Assembly (NCBI GenBank): GCA_035610835.1
Contig: CM069457.1
Location: 40,713,319 to 40,777,318, forward strand
DNA length: 64,000 nucleotides
Reading direction: 5' to 3'
Origin: Ophiura sarsii
Taxonomy: Eukaryota > Echinodermata > Ophiuroidea > Amphilepidida > Ophiuridae
The position numbers were made by a program, and so were the translations under genes. Each line of letters begins with the position of its first letter. Position 1 is the first letter of the stretch. Below the pieces are notes generated by a model that was not told the DNA's origin, did not search any database, and saw only the letters and a list, made by a program, of their open reading frames with translations. Positions 25,067-36,633 of this stretch are shown here, one piece after another.

Positions 25067-25660
25067 TTCACGGGAACATGGGCTATGATAAAACAACACT
25101 ATATTCACTATCATGAACGGCAACACGAGGTTTGGAAACAACAACGCCATGTTCACTATCTTGCATTGAAACACTGGGTAGACATAGGAAACCAACGCTA
25201 TGCTCGCTATCATGTACGGGAACACGGGATATGGAAAATAAACATTGTGTTCACTATTATGTACGGGAACACGGGATATTGAATACAAAACACTGTGTTC
25301 ACTATCATGCATGGAAATACGGGATATGGAAAACAAACATTGTGTTCACTGTTAATGCACGGGAAACGCTGGATAGTGAAAACAAACATTGTGTTCATTA
25401 TCATGTACGGGAACACGGGATAAGCATTGTGTTCACTATCATGTACGGAAACACAGGATATGGAAAGCAAACATTGTGTTCACTTTCATGTACGGGAACA
25501 CGGGATATGGAAAATAAACATTGCATTCACTATCATGTAAGGGAACACGAGATAAACATTGTGTTCACTATCATGCAAGGGAACACGGGATATGGAAAAT
25601 AAACACTGTGTTCACTATCATGCACGGGAACACGGGATATCGAAAACAAACACTGGGCGA
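25067..25660 (+). repeat. 47-bp minisatellite array, A2
   Basis: Roughly a dozen units of the same family as 10196-10570, with GGGAACACGGGATATGG and GTGTTCACTATCATG in each unit. Shortened units (GGGATAAGCATTG, GAGATAAACATTG) have lost about 10 bp around GGAAAACAA. The long frames here, for example 25132-25602, are repeats read through. Confidence 0.93.
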
Positions 25661-26160
25661 ACCAGTAAGACATGAACATGCATGTTATGTACATTTTCCA
25701 ATATCGCAATTCTTCCCGATACTAGCATACCAGAAATTGTAATGAAAAAAGGACGACGCGACAAAATGTCGATCGTTAGAGGAAGCAAGAAGTGTCATCA
25801 TCCATCCAGCTAAGTGCTTGGTCACGTTTGTTATGAACATATTCAACTGTCAAGCTCAAGCTTATCACTGGAAACATGACCATAAGTAGTGTGTACTACT
25901 ATGCACGGAAACACGGGATATCGAAAACAAACGCTGGGCAAGCCAGTAAGACATGGACATGCATGTTATGTACATCTTCCACTATCGCAAGACTTCCCGA
26001 TACTAGCATATCAGAAATTGTAATGAAAAACGTACGACGCAATTATCTGTCAAAATGTCGATCGTTACAGGAAGCAAGAAGTGTCATCCAGCGAAGTGCA
26101 TGATCACGTTTGTTGTTAACATACTCAACTGTCAAGCTCAAGCTTATGACTTGAAATATG
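25640..26160 (+). repeat. Two-copy ~280-bp tandem repeat (A2)
   Basis: Counterpart of 10556-11060. The first copy here has lost part of the GACGCAATTATCTG block (about 25757), and the second has a substitution that closes the frame that is open in A1. Both speak against protein coding. Confidence 0.85.
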
Positions 26161-26284
26161 ACCATAAGTAAACATAACGGTACCATATCGATATCAATAA
26201 CGATGACCAACGGCAAATGGATTGAGGCCATACTCTATCAATAGATAAACCACTTCTGATACTCAACTTAACCCGTGCTAGGAT

Positions 26285-26755
26285 AAACCCTCGGAGTCGT
26301 ATTCTCGTATGTATTGAAATCCGGTTTTATTAAGGTGAATACGCGTTTAAATTTGACTTTAAATGCATCGCTTAACTACAACGCAATTCTCGAAAGTTTG
26401 TTTAACTTACACACGCGTCTAACTCAAGAAAAGTGTCTAAATTTAAGCATGGGTATGGGGGTAGTTTAACGCGCCTTTAACTGAACTCGTGCACATATTG
26501 TACGCCTTGAATGATTACTCAACCGTGCCCGGTACAAGCTGACGTGCAGATCGTGTAGTCTTAAAAATACACGTGCGTTTGAGGGATTCGGTTGATATCT
26601 ATTTTAACCCATTTGGGCTACAATAAATTGAGTATCCGTATAAAGTGAAGTGAAGTAAAGTTTAAAATCGGGTTTTGTTTGCACGTCATTTTTAAAGATA
26701 AAGTCGCGTTTAATTTAGACAAAGAGATAAGTTAGACACGGTTTTAAGATAAAAC
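26285..26755. mobile_element. Decayed family D element, A2 copy
   Basis: Orthologous to 11200-11735, without the 90-bp internal duplication and without the TTGAC-tailed insertion. The right side ends near TAGTTAGTACGAGAC, which resembles the CGAGAATACGG terminus of intact family D. Confidence 0.7.
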
Positions 26756-27212
26756 ACTAGTTAGTACGAGACTCATCGATGATATTATTTTGTTCATATT
26801 ATTCTTTAAATATTGTGTAATGATTTGTGTACAAATGTCATCATTGATTTGTAGGTTGCATTACATACTGTGTTATTTGATACATCGCATTAAAACACAT
26901 TAAATACTAATCTGGATTTAATTGTACTTATTATTCGATCAATTTTCCTTTCATTTTGTTGACATTTACATGCTTTGCTTGAAATTGATTAATACGGTAT
27001 TAAATTCTCAAAAAGTCAGACATTTGCTCTTTAATGCGTTTCTGAAAGCTCTAGGTGTCTTCTTTAAAACTGTATCAAAAACTCATTTTCGACCAGGGTC
27101 GACATCCGACTCATTCCTCTTGATCGCGTCACATATTCTTCTAACAAGTTAGAGACCAGTGTTAGTCTAGACATTTGTGTGTCGACTCCTTTGATGTCTT
27201 AGAAACACTTAA

Positions 27213-27450
27213 CACTTTCCACGCGGCCGCCGTATGCAGACTACATTACAGAATTTCATTAAATGATTCAAAAATGTCAAAAGTATTGAATTTCATCACC
27301 ATATATGGAATTACCATGAGAAATGCATTAAAATAAGTACAAACATGCGTAGTTTTGGTTCAGTAATTCTTGAGATAAGACTTTGAAAGTTGGGAAAGAT
27401 TTCTGACAATTCTATTTTGTATGGCAAAACTAATAGCCGCGTGGAAATTG
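27213..27450 (+). mobile_element. TTAA-flanked MITE (family M1), A2 copy 2
   Basis: Orthologous to 12174-12409. Starts CACTTTCCACGCGGCC after TTAA (27209-27212) and ends GCCGCGTGGAAATTG before TTAA (27451-27454). Confidence 0.87.
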
Positions 27451-27489
27451 TTAACGACTTCTGGATGACTCATCACCATCCTGTGTACG

Positions 27490-29106
27490 ATAACTTTACA
27501 GCTCAGAGATGTGTCAGCCGAGTCAGCCGAGTTTGCAGCAAGTTTTCCGAACCAAAAACCACTGTATGTAGTTTCCCATTTGAACAAGCACAGAAGACCT
27601 TTGGTCGAGATCTCGTGTAAAGATGCCAGCAAAATACAGACACCAAATCATGATAAAAGCGAAACATACGTATTTTTTGTTCATCCTGATGCGATGATTA
27701 AAAAAATTATTACAGCCAAATATGTTAATGTACTATAATTCTTATGTGTATTTCTTCGTGTTAGGTATTTTTTGTCGGATTGAAGTTTCATGATTGTGTC
27801 ACGTTTTATGTAAAAGGCCTCATTTTTACTTGAGATCACATCATACACTTTGGTATGCATAGTGCGGCACGGATAAACGCCGGAAATACTTTTTGTTTTG
27901 AATTAGGATCGAATGTTAACACTTAAAACTGGAGATATGCATCGACTTTTCGCACAGCAACCTTGACTTGGTAATGTCTATAAATAAAATCTCACACAAA
28001 TTGAACACTTTTTTTATTCTCACAAGCAATACTTCAGGCAGAACATTATGCGTGTGAAGCCCTTTGGGCGGTTCATCATTATGTCGAGGGTTGAGCGCCA
28101 AAAGGCCGTAACTCAACTTTTGGGCAAAATGAGATTTTGATACCAAAATAATCCATATAACCTAGATTTTCAGAACCATAAAGAGATAACTCATACACAC
28201 TCTTAATTTGACTAAATCTAGATTTACAAGTTGGGTGCTACGGTATATTGTAATGATCCCCAAATATTTGAAAGTTGATTATCTCAGAATAGCATTTTTT
28301 CAGTTACGGCCTTCTGGCGCTCAACACTCGATGTGCGGTAAGATTATAGATCAGTGTCTGTGACACTCCAAGAACCGTTCAAATGTTTCTCCGTTGATCG
28401 TGTCCTATTTTATCTCAATTAAATCTGTTGCACACGTAAAGATAGCATGAGTTGCTACTCTGATGTAACACAACAACAAACAGGGCTATCCGTTTGTGAT
28501 TATTTTAAGATTATTGCGCATTTGTGTACTAGCGCAAGTTAATGGGAAAGTCGGCTGAGTTTCCGCGCCATGAGGTATTTGTTAGTACATTTAGTTATTA
28601 CGCTTTGCAATCATATCACCGTAAGGCAAATCATCTTGAATATCAACAAGAGCGTTAAAATGAGATGTTCAATTCACAGTTGAAGCGCGGTAACTAAAGA
28701 CACCTCTTAATGTTGAGCGTTTCCAGCGAGGTAGCGCTTGATCCGAAACTACAGTTATGCTCTACATATTTCAAACTTTGGATTTACACGCAAGATGGAA
28801 CGAGAGAAGAGACGCAAATATCCTCTGATATGGAAATTTGTCAGGACTTCCTTGATGGGAAATTCCTCATATGGTGTCAAAATGAATGCATACAGTCAAA
28901 GGTTGGGAGCAGCGATATCGAAAATACATGGCTACCACATGTAAGAATATATTCTCAGAAGGGTGCACCTTATAGCACCAGAATGGAAACATATGGCAGC
29001 TATTACATATAGTGTCTTTCACATCACGAGGTATCTAAACAAACCGATCATATCTGCAATAGCTGCTTTAAGTTACCTTTAGTGTTTACCAATTACTAAG
29101 TATACT
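27490..29106. other. Core stretch of the ancestral repeated locus (A2), no gene seen
   Basis: Colinear with 12817-14439. The 100-codon frame at 28710-29012 is open here, but the A1 copy has an in-frame TAG, and I recognise no domain. The recurrent core ACTTTACAGCTCAGAGAT is at 27493-27510. Confidence 0.5.
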
Positions 29107-29290
29107 ATACAGGGTGTCTCAGAATGATCTATACCGAGGTAATACGATTTCTTTTGGTATGAACTTTATCGATATTGACCATACTGTTTTTATATATATC
29201 TTGCGCAAACGCACAGCATTCTTAGGAATATTAGATTTTGAAAATCGGACATTTCTAATGAAAAATACATATATTTTTGTAACCTGAAAA
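29107..29290 (-). mobile_element. Short fragment of the CAGGGTGT-ended MITE family (A2)
   Basis: Begins TACAGGGTGTCTCAGAATGA as in A1 at 14440, but alignment stops after AAAAATACATAT. The ~730 bp that follow in A1 are missing here. Confidence 0.65.
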
Positions 29291-29541
29291 AAACCCGTTT
29301 CTTGCAACGACGATACAATTATTTCATTTCAATCGCAAATGTTTATGTATCGCAAACGATCAGTTGTAACTACAATTCATAGCAGCACATGCGAATTGAT
29401 ACTAACTGCTATAATTTGATTTCAACCGCAAATTGGTATAATGCATTGTTCCTACATCGTCGCCTACTTAGCAACAAATAAATTGCAGACATACGCTGCC
29501 GCCCGAGCCGCTCTTCAACCCCTAACAATATACCGGTAATC

Positions 29542-29874
29542 CAGAGGTTGCTTCAATGTAATCCTAGCATGCAGTAGAAAAGCACTGTGCACTGAGATAA
29601 TTCATCACCTGTTTTCCATTGAAATGTACAGAAATATCATGGTCCATTAGAGGAACTAATAATTGAGACTTTTCATATTTGTATCAATATATAAATTGGG
29701 ATTCTATTTCTATGCAATGATACCAAACAAGTTGAAAAGTCTCAATGATAAGTTCCTCTCATGGACCATGATGTGTTTGTACATTTCAATGGAAATCAGG
29801 TGTTAAACTGTCTCTATCATCACAGTGCACAGTGCGTTTCTCTGCATATTGGGATTACATTGAAGCAACCTCTG
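29542..29874. mobile_element. MULE-like foldback MITE with 9-bp target duplication, intact A2 copy
   Basis: Starts CAGAGGTTGCTTCAATG and ends CATTGAAGCAACCTCTG. The whole element is two inverted arms of about 150 bp around a short loop. CCGGTAATC, 9 bp, is repeated directly outside each end (29533-29541, 29875-29883). Nine-base duplications are typical of Mutator-like elements. With no transposase present, this assignment is an inference. Confidence 0.88.
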
Positions 29875-30233
29875 CCGGTAATCTATGAGGATTATGGATG
29901 AAGGCTAATGTACGTATAAGCCTTTATTTATTTATGTTTGATATGAAATCATGTGAAATATATGTTGGCGGTTCGCTAATATCTTGATTAAGGTATCTTC
30001 ACAGCTCGCAGATTAGTCGCACTGTACGTAAATACTCACGCACATGTGTTTTTATCTCTAAGGAATCGGGTCTAGCTTCATCTCAATAAAATATTTCCCA
30101 CATGTTGATGATTACATTAGCCCCCTTTTAAACGGTACTCTGACAAATAACACCATCATCTCTACATTTATGCTGAGTCAATGAATAATGGAAAAGGCTC
30201 GTCGGGCGAGTTTTCAGTATGATTCTCTTACAC

Positions 30234-30330
30234 CAAATCCATTCTGAATTTCGTTTGACATTATTTGAGCAAAACACATAAATCAGAGGTCATGTTAAAC
30301 GTCGTCAACAGTAAATCGAGATCTTTCCGG
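30234..30330 (+). repeat. Truncated start of a third A unit
   Basis: From AAATCCATTCTGAATTTCG the sequence follows the first ~95 bp of A1 and A2 with several substitutions and then diverges after GTAAATCGAGATCTTTCC. It marks the right edge of the tandem array. Confidence 0.85.
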
Positions 30331-30465
30331 TGTATACGCTACTGTGGTGGTAACTTTAGACGCCATAATGAATGTAAAGTGTTTTCCACTGCCAGTTATT
30401 TGTTATCTATAACAAATAAAAATAAAACAACCGCATACTCATTTCTATGATATGATCTGTGGTTT

Positions 30466-30560
30466 TTGTCTCATATCGTCGCTGTTCTGACATACCGGCA
30501 TATCGCAACAGAATTTAGTAAAGTGATGTACCGGTATGTCAGAACAACGACGATATGTCT
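30466..30560. repeat. Hairpin with ~40-bp arms
   Basis: ATATCGTCGCTGTTCTGACAT at the left is inverted at the right as ATGTCAGAACAACGACGATAT, and ACCGGCATAT is countered by GTACCGGTATG. It may be a minimal foldback element. No target duplication was identified. Confidence 0.75.
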
Positions 30561-31523
30561 TATGCAGCCCTTTTTTGGCAAAAGGATGTATCTTATATGT
30601 ACATTCCTAATGATATACTTCCTTTTAACATGGATTGTGTTAACTTGGTTCAATAATCCTCACTTAGGAAAAGGTTGCAACTTGTAAAGTAATATACTGC
30701 CTTTTACCACTACATGATTTATGGAGAAAAAAAGCTAAAAAGGAAGTATACTGTTTGCCATAAAAGGCTGTATGGCTCACGTTGATCTTGAATTACAAAA
30801 AAGGGCGTTGGCTTCTAGTGGAAGGTTTACCTTGAATAACTTCGTCATTGTCTGCTTGCGATAATAAGTTTAACATATATTCCGGATCTACGAATTCAAT
30901 GTTGTTTATTTTGTTTTCTTGATTGATTGACTGATGTGTACATGTTTAGGATATTCCGCCCATATTATGTCTGTCTAATGTAGGTGGCCCGATTTCAGCC
31001 CACAGTTTTCCACTTGGCATTTACTACTAGTCTACACGAAGGTGCACCATTAACAAAAACATATTGCAACATTTGAGTTCAATATTGCTCCAGTGGTTTT
31101 CATGATTATACCAGCAAATCACCTTAAATTTGTCTATATAACACTACATATAACCAAATAGTAGTTAATTCAATAACTAATTTGTCTCTAACTTACCGCA
31201 TTCAAAGAAAATGTCTCTCAGACCAAAATCTCGCAGGGTAGCGAGGACGACAATGTCTAGCTAGACGTCCCGTAACTCAAGTGCGCATGCTCTTACCAAT
31301 TAAAATACGCTGTAGCTATACACGGTTTATTCCGTACGGGACGTGACGCAAGATTTAGCCGAGAGAACAATATGGGCTCTCATCCGATACCAAAATCTCA
31401 ATATGTATTAGAAATAGTGAATATCATCAGGTCACACACCACACCATTACACCATCATATGACCAGCAGCACCTGTTTGCGCGCGCACACGAGGTCCATA
31501 CCATGCCGCAATACCCCCGGGTA

Positions 31524-31786
31524 TAGATGAGGTGACCGTTATTTACATCCAATGTTTATCAACAAACGCAACGGTCGAAAGGACTGGACTGTCGATACAC
31601 GCTTGAGGGAACAGCATATAACCACAACACTGTCCACACTGCCGTATTGCCATTTATAATGCTTTGGCGCGAGTTTTAAGAGCACGAGTCCTAAACAAAA
31701 CAGGATGCGCGCGCAAACCACCGGGCAACGAACAATGGCAACTAACCACGTTTTGCCCGGTGTGACGTCACCTGTCACCCCATCTA
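31524..31786. mobile_element. Small TIR element, TA target
   Basis: TAGATGAGGTGAC at the left pairs with GTCACCCCATCTA at the right, with TA on both sides (31522-31523, 31787-31788). The flanks CCCCGGGTATA and TTTAGCCTGG occur close together at about 50985-51010, which looks like an uninterrupted paralogous site. The 79-codon minus frame inside is not recognisable. Confidence 0.5.
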
Positions 31787-31823
31787 TAGATAGTCACTGA
31801 ACATTTAGCCTGGTCAGCCCATC

Positions 31824-31896
31824 GCTCGTGGTGTAGTGGTAAAGTTACTCGCCTGACAGTCCGGCGACCTTGGTTCAATTCCCGGGGCCGCGGACC
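31824..31896 (+). repeat. tRNA-like sequence / SINE head
   Basis: TGGTGTAGTGGTAAAG resembles an A box and GGTTCAATTCCC a B box, at tRNA spacing. A five-pair anticodon-like stem TCGCC/GGCGA closes a nine-base loop instead of seven, and the acceptor arms do not pair well. A tRNA pseudogene or SINE head is likelier than a working tRNA. Confidence 0.6.
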
Positions 31897-32336
31897 AATC
31901 ATTTTAGTCCTCTTTGTTGACCCCCTGCCCCAGTCCTGTGAGGCAAGACCATCACCAATGCAAGACCGTGGAAATTAGGGTTATGCAAAGTAACACACAA
32001 ATCAATTTTCGCAGTGGTGGTACTCGTTCTCATAGCGGTGCAGATCACGTGACAAAAATCTCCCCAGTGAAATATTCTGATATTAATACAAATGTTACCA
32101 CATTTTAACTATATATCTATTTGTTTCAAGTCTTTATGTCGCAGAATAGTCATTTCAGCTGAATAGTATATATATTTTCCCCACAATTACTGCTACATTA
32201 CCAGGTAGCAATGAAAATTAATTACCATCCAAACGCGCTTGATTGTGTTTGGTAAACATAGTATCCCCAAAACTATGAAATTTATCAAGCGCTGTAACTT
32301 TTGAACAATTATTGTGATGTATACATTTTTGTGTAG

Positions 32337-32395
32337 GGGGTCAGGGGTTTCGGGTCCGGGGGGTCCCCGGGTCAATCCCCGGTCTGGTTGCGGTG
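32337..32395. other. GC-rich patch in AT-rich surroundings
   Basis: Runs of G and C around GGGTCCGGGGGGTCCCCGGG contain short palindromes. The sequence GGGTCAATCCCCGG resembles a pol III B box without a matching A box. Function unknown. Confidence 0.4.
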
Positions 32396-33161
32396 ATGTA
32401 TTTGTCCATTTTTTTCTTGAGCTATCGGTTAAAAACTGCGTTTGGGGGTTCGGGTTAGGATGTATACAATTACAGCGTAATTGCTAAACATTCCCCTCGT
32501 CAATCGCTGTCTTATTTTCACCTGAAACAGGTCTATGAAGAAAAGTCTATACATGTATGTGTCGAATCCTTAAATGACTATGTTAAGATCCCTTGAAGGT
32601 TTTTGTGTGGTTAATCACCGACCTGTGTACGGTAACTTTACAGCTCAGAGATTTTATCGGACATCTAGACATTTAGATTTTTACAACATGAAATAAGTAC
32701 ATGATCCCAATTGTTGGACTTGATTTGCACAATTGTGACCATTCTTCTCTTTTTATACTCAGGTTGAATACAACTTTTCATGAATACTGCGTAAATACTG
32801 GCGGATACGTATTATCCGGATTTGGGAAAAAAAAATCGCATTTGAAATACGTTTTGTTTCGAAAACAGTCTGCAATTTGTTCACCAACCTTTGAGGAAAA
32901 TTAACATATACTTGTTATGTAACCAGAATAGTCTATGTCATTACGTTTAGAGGTAAATAATGGTAAAAATATTTTGCTTCATGTTGCGATTTTGTCTTCA
33001 AATATTGAACACGTCATCGACATGCATTCCTTCATGTATTTGTCTAAAAATTGTAACATTTTGTATTGATATGGTATAGTGTGGGCGGATCCTAGCGTGA
33101 TAGTTACTTCTATGGCCAACCGACTACTAGTCGATGGTTTAGTGCAACAAAGGCCTATCTG

Positions 33162-33407
33162 CAATGCTGCCCCAAAGGAAAAACGCAGTAACTATATTCT
33201 TGATGAACTGAGAAAAATACAATTATGTGTTTCTTGCAGTGCCTCTAAAGAGTTTATTTAATTCAAGAACATAACTATGGTACAAATACTGGTACTACAA
33301 ACATCTTTATTCATACTTATCAACTGCAAGAAAAACATAATTGTATTTTTCTCAGTTTATCAAAAATGTAGTTACTGCGTTTTTCCTTTGGGGGCAAAAT
33401 GGCTGCC
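33162..33407. repeat. Inner foldback
   Basis: GCCCCAAAGGAAAAACGCAG is inverted as CTGCGTTTTTCCTTTGGGGGC, and AGAAAAATACAATTATGT as ACATAATTGTATTTTTCT. Arms are about 90 bp around a short loop. Confidence 0.85.
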
Positions 33408-33532
33408 ATTGGTGAGATTGTGTTTTCAGAGGGGCACATTAAGCCCCCTTAATATATAACATGCGGCAGCTATTGTACATATTGCCTTTTCACATAACTA
33501 GACGTAATTACGAAAATGTCCTATCTGCTATA

Positions 33533-33945
33533 CTGCCCTACCATGACAAAAGGAAGTAATGGACAACAGGAAGGTTTAGAGCTATGAGGCAAAACATGTT
33601 TTTGTAAAAAAATTCTGCAAAATATTCAAAAATGTACATTAAATGTGACATTAAACTGATATAACATTAGCAGAACATCACTCATCACTTTTCAAGGCTC
33701 TTACAACAAAAAATGATTTGCCTTGTATCTTGTATCTCCTGTTGTCCATTACTTCCTTTTGTCGTGGTTTATTTGGTAAAAAGTGAACATGCTTCCTTTT
33801 TGATACGCTAATTACTCATTAATGAAGAATTTTTGAGGGTTCCTGCTATGATAGAATTGTGTATCAATATTATTTCTATCATTTAGTATAGAAAAACCCA
33901 TTTTGAAAAAAGTGTCCATTACTTCCTTTTGTCATGGTAGGGCAG
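33533..33945. mobile_element. Nested TIR element, TA target
   Basis: Starts CTGCCCTACCATGACAAAAG and ends CTTTTGTCATGGTAGGGCAG, with TA on both sides (33531-33532, 33946-33947). The subterminal block TGTCCATTACTTCC occurs a third time internally at about 33744. 413 bp, no coding capacity. Confidence 0.85.
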
Positions 33946-34330
33946 TATAGTTGCCATGTGTTACTTTTATATAGATTATATCAAAGTGTCAGCCATATAT
34001 TGCAGCATTTGGTGACATCTGGCAGCTATTGCAGATGGACCATTGTTGCACTAAACCATCGTAGTATATAGAATCAGGATTTGTCATGAAATAGAGCAAA
34101 CATAATACCTCTGACATCTGCTCACGTCGATCGTGAGAGGATGTCAAAGGATTCGTTTGATTCCATCACGCTTCAGAATACTTATCATCCACTCATGTGT
34201 ATAACACACTGAAGTGACCACATCTCACGTTTCGCAAGCAATAGCACCGTCTGCAAACATTGCGCGATTCAGATGACCAAAGGCAGATCGATTGAGGGCA
34301 AAGATTGACTATGATTTGTTGCAGCTTTTA

Positions 34331-34732
34331 AAGGAGGGATCCCGCAAGCACGACATTGTGCATTACATGTTAGAAAAATAACTATCGAGCTCAATTTTTG
34401 TAATTATATAGAACAAAACACCACACTTACGACAAAAACCAAAGATAGTCGGTGCAAAAACGAATAAAAACCTTCATCTCTTAATAACATGCAATTTTTA
34501 AAATTCGCGGTGATCAAAAGTCCCGTTGTCGATGAAGTCACAGTTATACGATGCACATGCGCAAATTTGAGCACCGATAACCATGACGTCATCGACACCG
34601 GGACTTGCGATCGCCGCGAATTTTAAACATTTAGTTTTAGCAGTTTTTATTCGTTTTAGTGTCGCAATTTTGGCTCGATAATTATTTTTCTAACAAATAA
34701 TGGTCAATGTTGTGATTGCGGGACCCCTCCTT
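34331..34732. mobile_element. TIR element, probable TA target
   Basis: Left AAGGAGGGATCCCGCAA is inverted at the right as TTGCGGGACCCCTCCTT. Subterminal GAAAAATAACTATCGAGC pairs with GCTCGATAATTATTTTTC. TA flanks both (34329-34330, 34733-34734). About 400 bp, with no transposase. Confidence 0.8.
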
Positions 34733-35745
34733 TAATAGCCAGCATAAGTGATGGTAGTAAACACTCTTGGTTGAGATATTTGTTGGAGAAGGCAGAGGTC
34801 ATTATCAACATGACGGTGACACCATTTCATCAGAGTAGGCTGTTTGTGGTGGAGGATGGACCGATAACGCGGTTATAGTTTACTTTTTCTTCTCTCTTTA
34901 AACATTCCCCAGTATTAGACTCTCCAAATAGTTCGGTTGCCATCAGAGCCATTTCAGACCATGTTATAGTTTCTTAAGTTTGGTTGTTGTTGTTGTTGTT
35001 AATGTTGTCTGCCACAACCTGCAACATGGAAATAACAGATACTGGTACTCTGTCAGCATTGAGCATTTCTGAAATAGTAAGCATATTCAAAAAAAATATT
35101 ATCAAACCCACGAGAGTTGAAAGAAAAGGACTAATTTCCATAGCCCTGGCATTCCCCTGATATCTATCGTCATGATGTTTCAGAAGAAGAAGTGATGCGT
35201 CCAGATCGATCGATGTTTCTAAAAGTTGTTGTTTGCTTATTTATTTGTTTGTTTATCAATTTGACTCAGTGGCGTACCGAGGTCACTTTTCACAGGGGTA
35301 AAGGGTGTTTTTCCCGCTGGACTTAATTAAGACTATTTTTTATATCATATGTTGGTTATAATTATTAGCAAAGTGTCATCTGTTTCAAATGTTTAACTGT
35401 CAAATACTCACTTATTTGTTAAATATTAAAAGACGAAAGATGCATATTCAGCATTCTCTCAAATCTGTGTTCTTGTGTAGTATCTGTTTGTTTGGAAAAA
35501 TCGACCGACCGACCCAGATGATTGCACTTAAAAGACATATCAACGTTCAATAAAACGTTGAAATAACATTCACATGTACATCTTGATGTTTTGTGTAGCG
35601 TTCTTGTCGCTTAACCTTTTCATAAATGCATCTCAGATTTAGAGCCTACATGTATATGCTCCTCAATTTCAATCCCTGTGTTTCCTTGTCATTCAAGCAA
35701 CAGACTTGCGGTAGACTAGATCTATGCTTGCATCATACCATTTAA

Positions 35746-35982
35746 TACTTTCTATGCGGCAGGCGTCTGCAGATGACATTCCAAAATTTCACAAAATGTA
35801 TCAAAATTGTCAGTTATTCAATTTCATTATAATTTTTGGAATCACCATGATAAATGCATTAAAATAAGTACACACATTCCAAGTATTGGTTCAGTAATTC
35901 TTGAGATAGGCTTTGAAAACTGGGAAAGGATTGTAAACAATCTGTTTTGTGTATGGTAAAAATAATAGCCGCGTGGAAAGTG
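35746..35982 (+). mobile_element. TTAA-side MITE (family M1), B1 forward copy
   Basis: Starts TACTTTCTATGCGGC after TTAA (35742-35745), ends GCCGCGTGGAAAGTG, and has the CAGTAATTCTTGAGATAGG core. The right flank is not TTAA. Orthologous to 57526-57757. Confidence 0.83.
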
Positions 35983-36403
35983 CCTATATGCTCCTCAATT
36001 TCAATCCCTGTGTTTCCTTGTCATATAGGCAACAGACTAGATATATGTACATGTATGTTTGTGTCCTACCTAAAAACCTACCTGAAAGGCTTTCGGCGGT
36101 TCTCCTCTATCTATATCCTATTTATATTAACTTTATACAGCTCACAGATTTGCCACGCTTCCGCCAACGTTCGCATTTTTGAATCTGCAAATGCTCTCCA
36201 GTTTCAACACTCTAAATATTTTACGCATGTAATGATTACATGAGCCTACTTGTACACTAGACTTACCCAGACGGGGCTATCCTTGTCTGTTTGTATTGCG
36301 CACTTGCTTATTGTATACTATAGCACAAGTAGATTGAGTTCATTGCAAATTTGATCGAGTTTTCCGCTCAATTTCCGCAGAATACCACTGTTATACTTGT
36401 TAA

Positions 36404-36633
36404 CACTTTCCACGCGGCTATATAGTTTTTCCATAATTATGCAAACCAGTTTTTTTAGAAACCTTTCCAAGTTTTCAAAGTCTATCTCAAGGATTACTAA
36501 ACCAATAATAGGCATGTTTGTACTTATTTTGATTGCTCATGGTTCCAAATATGGATATGAAATTCAATAATTTTGACATTTGTGAAACATTTTCTGAACT
36601 TTTGGAATGTCGTCTGCAGACGCGTGGAGGGTG
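36404..36633 (-). mobile_element. TTAA-flanked MITE (family M1), B1 inverse copy
   Basis: Inverse orientation: TCAAGGATTACTAAACC and GGAATGTCGTCTGCAG are M1 core motifs on the minus strand. TTAA lies at 36400-36403 and 36634-36637. Orthologous to 58928-59174. It sits about 420 bp from a forward copy. Confidence 0.87.

Larger units (their letters stand above)
16279..30233. repeat. Tandem segmental duplication unit A2
   Basis: Colinear with 1-16278 from its first base (offset 16278 at the start). It lacks the A1 insertions and carries its own: a hAT-like MITE at 23443-23789, a mariner-rich block at 21775-22806, and a different surviving part of an ancestral LINE at 23879-24780. The junction sequence TTTTCAGTATGATTCTC followed by CCATTCTGAATTTCG occurs at the A1/A2 boundary and again at 30200-30250, showing head-to-tail order. 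Confidence 0.95.
33125..34066. mobile_element. TIR element hosting two nested foldbacks
   Basis: CGATGGTTTAGTGCAACAA at the left is inverted at the right as TTGTTGCACTAAACCATCG, and the arms extend through ATCTGCAAT and GCTGCC. A second foldback (33162-33407) and a third element (33533-33945) lie inside it. Flanking TA is compatible with a mariner-type target but is not proven. No transposase was found. Confidence 0.7.

Noticed and set aside
25132..25602. 156-codon open frame rich in HYHxREHGI
   Set aside because: It is the 47-bp minisatellite read in rotating frames. No start context or domain.
28710..29012. 100-codon open frame in A2
   Set aside because: The A1 copy has an in-frame TAG, an overlapping frame is equally open, and no domain is recognised.
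31824..31896. Functional tRNA gene
   Set aside because: A nine-base anticodon loop and poor acceptor pairing. Treated as tRNA-like or SINE.
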